A DNA stretch of 10,285 nucleotides, taken from Comamonadaceae bacterium. Lineage in GTDB: Bacteria > Pseudomonadota > Gammaproteobacteria > Burkholderiales > Burkholderiaceae_C. Made by a program: the position numbers and the translations under genes. Numbering within the stretch: position 1 is the first letter of the stretch; every line of letters starts with the position of its first letter. This document shows positions 5,380 to 10,285 of this stretch, piece after piece. The stretch lies in assembly GCA_947454695.1 (NCBI GenBank), contig CANGMW010000071.1, positions 1 through 10,285 of the forward strand, in the 5' to 3' direction. The notes under the pieces are model-generated. The model saw only the letters and a program-made list of their open reading frames with translations, was not told the origin of the DNA and did no database searches.

Positions 5380-6630
5380 TCAGTCTGCTTGTTTACGCAA
5401 AAAGGCTGGGATTTCGAAATCATCCATGCCGCCGGAGGACAAAGCGTCTACTTTGGCCGCTGCATGCGTTCGGTCGCGGGAAGAACGCCACACGCTGGGC
5501 GTGGCCATCGCACCATAGTCAAGCTGAGTCGCTTGCGGCAGGGTGTTTTGACCGGCACCCAAATTCAAAGGCGTTGTCAGCGTAGGGACTTGGAAGGGCA
5601 CGTTGTCCGTGCCGGTTCGCAGCGTCGTGGTCTGCAAAACCTCCAACTTAGGTGCACGACTGCGTGAACCAAGACGCGACAAGCCGGTGGCCACCACGGT
5701 CACCCGGATGCTGTCGCCCAGGTTGTCGTCATAGGCAGTCCCGTAGATCACATGCGCATCGGGCGAGGCGTAGGCACGGATGGTGGTCATGGCCAGCTTG
5801 GACTCCGACAACTTAAGCGAACCCTTGGCTGCCGTGATCAAGACGAGCACGCCCTTGGCGCCTGACAGGTCAATGCCTTCAAGCAAGGGGCAAGCCACGG
5901 CTTGTTCGGCGGCGATGCGCGCGCGATCAGGGCCACTGGCTTCTGCTGTGCCCATCATGGCTTTGCCAGGCTCGCCCATGACGGTGCGAACGTCCTCAAA
6001 GTCGACGTTCACATGGCCGGGCACATTGATTATCTCAGCGATACCACCCACCGCATTTTTCAACACGTCATTGGCGTGGGAAAACGCTTCATCCTGAGTG
6101 ATGTCCTCACCCAGCACATCGAGCAGCTTTTCATTGAGCACCACGATGAGCGAATCCACATTGGCCTCCAGCTCTTCCAGGCCGCTGTCCGCATTGGTCA
6201 TGCGGCGACCGCCTTCCCACTCGAAGGGCTTGGTCACCACACCCACCGTCAGGATGCCCATTTCTTTGGCTACGCGTGCAATCACAGGCGCTGCGCCCGT
6301 GCCCGTTCCGCCGCCCATGCCTGCGGTGATGAAGAGCATGTGCGAGCCTTGAATGGCTGCACGGATATCTTCCACCGCCATCTCGGCTGCGTCACGGCCT
6401 TTGTCGGGTTTGCTGCCCGCGCCCAGACCGCTGTTGCCCAGCTGGATCACTTTGTGCGCGCTGCTGCGCGTCAAAGCCTGCGCATCGGTGTTGGCGCAAA
6501 TGAACTCCACCCCTTGGACCGAACGCTCGATCATGTGTTCCACCGCGTTGCCGCCACCACCACCCACGCCAATCACCTTGATCATGGTGCCTTGGTTGAA
6601 GCCTTCTTCTTCAATCATTTCGATGCTCAT
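5380..6630 (-). CDS. ftsZ: Cell division protein FtsZ
   Basis: A 416-residue tubulin-like GTPase that polymerises at midcell into the Z ring. The nucleotide-binding loop KVIGVGGGGGNAV is at about 18-30 and the tubulin signature GGGTGTG at 106-112. The T7 synergy loop NVDFEDVRTVM at 208-218 supplies Asp210 and Asp213 for GTP hydrolysis across the subunit interface. The globular part ends near TVVATGLS at about 320; a roughly 75-residue variable linker follows, then the conserved tail DDFEIPAFLRKQAD that binds FtsA and other partners. The ATG at 6630 has a strong ribosome binding site, AGGAG, 7 nt upstream. A 130-nt spacer separates it from ftsA. The usual downstream neighbour lpxC is displaced by two inserted genes. 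Confidence 0.99.
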   Translation of the reverse strand: MSIEMIEEEGFNQGTMIKVIGVGGGGGNAVEHMIERSVQGVEFICANTDAQALTRSSAHKVIQLGNSGLGAGSKPDKGRDAAEMAVEDIRAAIQGSHMLFITAGMGGGTGTGAAPVIARVAKEMGILTVGVVTKPFEWEGGRRMTNADSGLEELEANVDSLIVVLNEKLLDVLGEDITQDEAFSHANDVLKNAVGGIAEIINVPGHVNVDFEDVRTVMGEPGKAMMGTAEASGPDRARIAAEQAVACPLLEGIDLSGAKGVLVLITAAKGSLKLSESKLAMTTIRAYASPDAHVIYGTAYDDNLGDSIRVTVVATGLSRLGSRSRAPKLEVLQTTTLRTGTDNVPFQVPTLTTPLNLGAGQNTLPQATQLDYGAMATPSVWRSSRDRTHAAAKVDALSSGGMDDFEIPAFLRKQAD

Positions 6631-6760
6631 GTTGTTTCTCCTAATTGCAGTTGCCGTTGATTTACTGTTGATTCTTTATATTGAGTGGACCGTGGCGGAT
6701 CCCGCCAGCGCTTTTGCGCGTGTGGACTTCCGCGGGCGAGCCAGATTTTGTAGTGCTTCA
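6631..6760 (-). promoter_or_regulatory. ftsA-ftsZ spacer with two small hairpins and possible ftsZ promoter
   Basis: This 130-nt gap is the longest non-coding stretch within the murC-to-ftsZ block. It holds two adjacent stem-loops: TGGCGG/CCGCCA (6693-6698 and 6702-6707, 3-nt loop) and GCGC/GCGC around four T (6708-6711 and 6716-6719). Neither is followed by a T run on the minus strand, so they are not typical terminators. Past them an A+T-rich stretch includes TATAAA (6680-6675) that could be a -10 box, but no good -35 box lies at the right distance. A separate ftsZ promoter here would be expected from other dcw clusters but is not proven by sequence. Confidence 0.3.
6638..6642 (-). promoter_or_regulatory. 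Ribosome binding site of ftsZ
   Basis: On the minus strand, AGGAG lies 7 nt before the ftsZ ATG (TTAGGAGAAACAACATG). It is among the strongest ribosome binding sites in the window, in keeping with the high FtsZ level cells need. Confidence 0.85.
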
Positions 6761-7990
6761 TCAGAAGTTCCCGATAAACCAGTCTTTGACTCGACCCACA
6801 GCGGTCTTCATAGAGCCGTTTTTCTGGGAGACCTTGTAGCCGCGCATACGTGCCAAGCGTGCGTCTTCCAATAAGCCCATCACGGTGGCGGCGCGCGGTT
6901 GCGCCACCATGTCGGACAAGGCGCTGCTGTAATGGGGAATGCCGCGACGCACCGGCTTGAGGAAAATGTCTTCACCCAGCTCCACCATGCCTGGCATGAT
7001 GGAACTACCCCCCGTGAGCACGATGCCGGAAGACAGCACCTCTTCGCAGCCGGAGTCACGCATGACTTGGTGCACCAGGGAAAAAATTTCTTCAATCCGT
7101 GGCTCAATCACGCCGGCCAGTGCCTGGCGACTGAGCATGCGTGGTTCACGGTCGCCCAGCCCCGGCACTTCCACCTGCATTTCCGGGTCGGCCAGCAGCT
7201 GTTTGGCGTAGCCGCTCTCCACCTTGATGTCTTCAGCGTCTTTGGTCGGCGTACGCAAGGCCATGGCAATGTCGCTGGTGATCAGATCACCAGCGATCGG
7301 GATGACCGCGGTGTAGCGGATCGCGCCGTTGGTGAAAATGGCCACATCGGTGGTGCCCGCGCCAATGTCCACCAGCGCCACGCCGAGCTCACGCTCATCC
7401 TGTGTCAACACTGACAGGCTGCTGGCATGCGGGTTAAGCATGAGCTGATCGACCTCCAGGCCGCAGCGTCGCACACACTTGATGATGTTTTCTGCCGCGG
7501 TTTGCGCGCCGGTCACGATGTGCACCTTGGCTTCCAAACGGATGCCGCTCATGCCGATGGGTTCGCGCACATCCTGGCCGTCAATGATGTATTCCTGCGG
7601 CTCGACCAACAACAAGCGCTGGTCGCTGGAAATATTGATGGCTTTGGCCGTCTCCACCACGCGCGCCACGTCAGCCGCGGTCACTTCGCGGTCTTTCACG
7701 GCCACCATCCCGCTGGAGTTGATACCGCGGATATGACTGCCGGTGATGCCGGTGGTGACCCGGGTGATCTTGCAGTCCGCCATCAACTCGGCTTCTTTCA
7801 AAGCCTGCTGAATGCTTTGCACCGTCGCATCAATGTTGACCACCACACCGCGCTTGATACCGTTGCTCGGCGCAATACCTAAACCGGCCAGTTTGAGGTC
7901 GCCATTGGCCAACACCTCGGCGACAACGACCATCACTTTGGCAGTTCCAATGTCGAGTCCGACCACCAGGTCTTTGTATTCTTTTGCCAT
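6761..7990 (-). CDS. ftsA: Cell division protein FtsA
   Basis: A 409-residue actin-like ATPase that ties FtsZ filaments to the inner membrane and recruits later divisome proteins. The first phosphate loop VVGLDIGTAKV lies at about 9-19. The second, LVDIGAGTTDVAIF, is at about 206-219, and the adenosine motif GIVLTGGSSIMPGM is at about 322-335. The FtsA-specific 1C subdomain fits the region about 85-165. The C-terminus KTAVGRVKDWFIGNF forms the amphipathic helix that inserts into the membrane. The ATG at 7990 (MAKEYKDL) is preferred; a TTG two codons upstream is in frame but unlikely. The Shine-Dalgarno sequence is weak (GAAAG). It begins 23 nt after the ftsQ stop. Confidence 0.98.
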   Translation of the reverse strand: MAKEYKDLVVGLDIGTAKVMVVVAEVLANGDLKLAGLGIAPSNGIKRGVVVNIDATVQSIQQALKEAELMADCKITRVTTGITGSHIRGINSSGMVAVKDREVTAADVARVVETAKAINISSDQRLLLVEPQEYIIDGQDVREPIGMSGIRLEAKVHIVTGAQTAAENIIKCVRRCGLEVDQLMLNPHASSLSVLTQDERELGVALVDIGAGTTDVAIFTNGAIRYTAVIPIAGDLITSDIAMALRTPTKDAEDIKVESGYAKQLLADPEMQVEVPGLGDREPRMLSRQALAGVIEPRIEEIFSLVHQVMRDSGCEEVLSSGIVLTGGSSIMPGMVELGEDIFLKPVRRGIPHYSSALSDMVAQPRAATVMGLLEDARLARMRGYKVSQKNGSMKTAVGRVKDWFIGNF

Positions 7991-8013
7991 ATCCAACTTT
8001 CTGCTGTGTCCTG

Positions 8014-8811
8014 TTAGAACGATTTACTCTGTGGCGTTTTTTCACCGGCCACCAAACTCACACCCTTGAGCCGTAGCGCATAGCCTTGCTCATGCCGCAA
8101 GTCGACATGGGCCAGTGCATTCACGCCCCGGCCGTAATTGGCGATCACCTGTTTCATAGAATTTAAAAAACGCACTGTCCGCGACACAACCACCTCCTCA
8201 GTGCCACGCCCGAGTTCAAATTCGGCGCCGCTGTCCATCTCAGCGCGCCAGCTGCCACGACCCGTCAACTCCAGTGCCTCGATTTGCATGTCATAGGCTG
8301 CGAACTGGGGTTGCAAGCGCTGGTACATCGTCAATATCTGGGCAGACTCTTCTTTGGGTCCATTCAGACGAGGCAGCTCATCTTGGTCCACCTCACCAGC
8401 ATTCGCTTCAAACACTTCGCCATAGGAGTTGACCAGGGTGGACTCCCCATCGGCACCCCAATACGCCACCGCTTGGTGCTCCTGCAGTTTGACCCGCAGA
8501 CGGTTGGGAAACTCGCGCTGGACCACCACGCGCCGTACCCATGGGGTCATCTCAAAAGCACGCTTGGCGCCCGTCATATCGACCGTGAGAAAGGTGCCCC
8601 GAAGCATCGGCAACACTTGGGTGCGCAGCGTCATATCGGTGTTGTGGTTGGTGTCGCCCTGCACCGTGATGCCTTGAATCGCAAACACAGAATGTCCGGC
8701 CAGCCAACGCGCCAGTCCCACCCCCGTCAAGGCCATGGCACCCAGCAGCAACAGCAAAGCCACCAAGTTCATCAGCTTGACATCCAGGGGTTTGACCAGC
8801 GCAGCACTCAT
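8014..8811 (-). CDS. ftsQ: Cell division protein FtsQ
   Basis: A 265-residue bitopic inner-membrane divisome protein that forms the FtsQLB complex and helps switch on septal peptidoglycan synthesis. A short cytoplasmic N-terminus is followed by one membrane helix at about 13-36. The POTRA domain is at about 43-112, starting FAIQGITVQGDTNHNT and ending with WVRRVVVQREFPNRLRVKLQ. The beta domain follows, including the EHQAVAYWG and LVNSYGEVF segments. The ATG at 8811 was chosen because GGAGG lies 6 nt upstream and the ATG overlaps the ddl stop as ATGA. An in-frame start 51 nt further upstream lies inside ddl and would add unrelated residues. The FtsQ end is followed by ftsA after 23 nt. Confidence 0.97.
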   Translation of the reverse strand: MSAALVKPLDVKLMNLVALLLLLGAMALTGVGLARWLAGHSVFAIQGITVQGDTNHNTDMTLRTQVLPMLRGTFLTVDMTGAKRAFEMTPWVRRVVVQREFPNRLRVKLQEHQAVAYWGADGESTLVNSYGEVFEANAGEVDQDELPRLNGPKEESAQILTMYQRLQPQFAAYDMQIEALELTGRGSWRAEMDSGAEFELGRGTEEVVVSRTVRFLNSMKQVIANYGRGVNALAHVDLRHEQGYALRLKGVSLVAGEKTPQSKSF

Positions 8812-9791
8812 GCGTGACCTCCGCGGGTATCCAAACTGGCCGATGCCAGCAACTGCACGCACAGCGCCTCATAGCTGATGCCGGCAGCGCGTGCAGACAT
8901 CGGCACCAGGGAGTGCCCGGTCATGCCGGGCGAGGTGTTGATCTCCAGCAAATAAGGCTTGCGCGTGGTGGCTTCGATCATCACGTCCACCCGGGCCCAG
9001 CCACGGCAGCCCAGCACGTTGTAGGCGTCCAGCACAATGCGCTGAATGGCTTCTTCTTCGCCTGCAGGGAGACCGCAGGGCACCAGGTATTGGGTGTCGT
9101 CAGTGAAGTATTTGTTCTGGTAGTCGTACTTGCCTTCGGGTGCCTGGATGCGAATCACCGGCAAGGCGCGTGCGTCATCGCCAGAACCCAGGACCGGGCA
9201 GGTCACCTCATCGCCTGCGATGAACTGCTCGCACAAAATATCCGCATCGAGTTGACCGGCTGATTCCACTGCGGCGGCCATCTCTGCGGCGCTTTGAACT
9301 TTGGTCACGCCGATGGAGGAGCCTTCACGCGCGGGCTTGACGATCACAGGCAGGCCCAGCGTTGCCGGCACCACAGCGATTTTTTCAGCGCTCAGGTCAC
9401 CCCGGCGCAGCAAGCTGTAGCGCGGCGTAGGGATGTTTTCAGACAACCAGATGCGCTTGGTCATGACCTTGTCGATGGCAATGGCCGAGGCCATCACGCC
9501 CGAGCCGGTGTAGGGAATGCCCATCAACTCCAAGGCACCTTGCACCGTGCCGTCTTCGCCAAAGCGGCCATGCAGCGCGATAAAGCAGCGCGCAAAACCC
9601 TCTCGCTTGAGCTCGCTCAAATCACGCTGTGCCGGATCAAAGGCATGCGCATCCACGCCCTGCGACAACAAAGCCTGCAGCACGCCTTTGCCCGACATGA
9701 GCGAGATATCGCGTTCCGACGATGCGCCGCCCATTAGCACGGCCACTTTGCCCAGTGCTGCCATTGATTGCTTCTGTGCGCTCTGACTCAT
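8808..9791 (-). CDS. ddl: D-alanine--D-alanine ligase (DdlB type)
   Basis: A 327-residue ATP-grasp enzyme that joins two D-Ala molecules in the cytoplasm for MurF to add to the peptidoglycan precursor. The N-terminal motif VAVLMGGASSERDISLMSG carries Glu26, equivalent to E. coli Glu15. Other landmarks are HGRFGEDGTVQG at 74-85, the VKPAREGSSIGV loop at 151-162, KYDYQNKY with Tyr224, GWARVDVM with Arg267 and Asp269, and LLEINTSPGMTGHSL with Glu283 and Asn285 for magnesium. All expected active-site residues are present. The ATG at 9791 overlaps the murC stop as ATGA. An ATG nine codons later (MAALGKVAVLMGG), with AGAAG 6 nt upstream, could be the true start, since the AGGGA before the first ATG is too close. 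Confidence 0.97.
   Translation of the reverse strand: MSQSAQKQSMAALGKVAVLMGGASSERDISLMSGKGVLQALLSQGVDAHAFDPAQRDLSELKREGFARCFIALHGRFGEDGTVQGALELMGIPYTGSGVMASAIAIDKVMTKRIWLSENIPTPRYSLLRRGDLSAEKIAVVPATLGLPVIVKPAREGSSIGVTKVQSAAEMAAAVESAGQLDADILCEQFIAGDEVTCPVLGSGDDARALPVIRIQAPEGKYDYQNKYFTDDTQYLVPCGLPAGEEEAIQRIVLDAYNVLGCRGWARVDVMIEATTRKPYLLEINTSPGMTGHSLVPMSARAAGISYEALCVQLLASASLDTRGGHA
8818..8822 (-). promoter_or_regulatory. Ribosome binding site of ftsQ, inside the end of ddl
   Basis: On the minus strand, GGAGG lies 6 nt before the ATG at 8811, within the last codons of ddl. It decides the start of ftsQ in favour of the ATGA overlap over the longer frame. Confidence 0.8.
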
Positions 9792-10285
9792 CTTCCCTGC
9801 CCTTTGTTTGCCTGCAACTCAAGTACTTTGGCCGGCACTGCCCCGATCGAGCCGGCGCCCATGAACATCACCACATCGCCATCGCGCGCGTTGTCGATCA
9901 CCACTTGCGCCAGGGCCGCAATGTCATCGACGAACACCGGCTCCACCCGCCCGGCCACACGCAGTGCACGGGTCAGTGCGCGACCATCAGCGGCGACCAC
10001 GGGGGCCTCCCCGGCGGCGTACACCTCGGTGAGCAAGACCACATCGGCTTCACCAATGACTTTCACAAAATCTTCAAAACAATCCCGTGTGCGGGTGTAG
10101 CGGTGCGGCTGGAACGCCAGCACCAAACGGCGACCCGGGAACGCACCTCGCGCCGCGGCCAGGGTGGCGGCCATTTCCACCGGGTGGTGGCCGTAGTCGT
10201 CAATCACGGTGAAGGTGCCGCCTTGCTTGGCCGAGACCTCGCCATAACGCTGAAAACGGCGCCCCACGCCTTTGAACTCGGCCAG
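9788..10285 (-). CDS. murC: UDP-N-acetylmuramate--L-alanine ligase MurC, C-terminal part
   Basis: The gene enters from the right edge, so only the last 165 residues are visible. They cover the C-terminal Mur ligase domain, which positions the UDP-MurNAc-alanine product while the missing central domain binds ATP. Diagnostic MurC motifs are VIDDYGHHPVEM, LVLAFQPHRYTRTRDCF, VVLLTEVYAAGEAP and DVVMFMGAGSIG. The order murC-ddl-ftsQ-ftsA-ftsZ matches the standard dcw cluster. Its TGA overlaps the ddl start, so the two are probably translated together. The visible C-terminus is intact. Confidence 0.97.
   Translation of the reverse strand: MAEFKGVGRRFQRYGEVSAKQGGTFTVIDDYGHHPVEMAATLAAARGAFPGRRLVLAFQPHRYTRTRDCFEDFVKVIGEADVVLLTEVYAAGEAPVVAADGRALTRALRVAGRVEPVFVDDIAALAQVVIDNARDGDVVMFMGAGSIGAVPAKVLELQANKGQGR

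Noticed and set aside
5902..6660. 252-codon plus-strand open frame opposite ftsZ
   Set aside because: Antisense to an unmistakable ftsZ; the His-rich translation is typical of a shadow frame.
7991..7996. TTG start for ftsA two codons upstream
   Set aside because: The ATG at 7990 gives the usual FtsA N-terminus and ATG is strongly preferred over TTG.

Overview
The window looks like chromosome of a betaproteobacterium, most likely Burkholderiales close to Comamonadaceae. The basis is recalled protein style (FtsA, FtsZ, RuvC, LpxC and the TonB-like protein), a G+C content near 57-62% in hand-counted core-gene stretches, and the gene order. No rRNA, tRNA, CRISPR array or insertion sequence was seen.

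Left arm, plus strand (1-2488): the C-terminal end of a probable RNB-family ribonuclease, a TonB-like energy transducer, mtgA (monofunctional peptidoglycan glycosyltransferase) and ruvC (Holliday junction resolvase). The first three are joined by stop/start overlaps and ruvC follows after 9 nt, so this reads as one transcription unit.

Right arm, minus strand (10285 down to 2490): the distal part of the division and cell wall (dcw) cluster in canonical order: murC (partial), ddl, ftsQ, ftsA, ftsZ, then lpxC and a 58-residue membrane protein. murC-ddl-ftsQ are coupled by ATGA overlaps. Together these genes make and ligate the peptidoglycan stem precursors, build the divisome and Z ring, and start lipid A synthesis. 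The two arms converge, with ruvC and the small membrane gene separated by one base.

The unusual part lies between ftsZ and lpxC, which are normally neighbours. Two extra genes sit there on the minus strand. One encodes a secreted protein of the EXORDIUM / phosphate-induced protein 1 (PHI-1) family, best known from plant cell walls; this version carries an HE...TDP motif that looks like a metal site. The other encodes a small exported NTF2-like (DUF4440/SnoaL-type) protein. The pair has a well-formed sigma70-type promoter just after ftsZ, nested inverted repeats around the promoter and ribosome binding site, and lower G+C than its neighbours. lpxC downstream has a -10 box placed exactly where a leaderless transcript would need it. 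The cassette is the best candidate for something new here; its function cannot be read from sequence alone.
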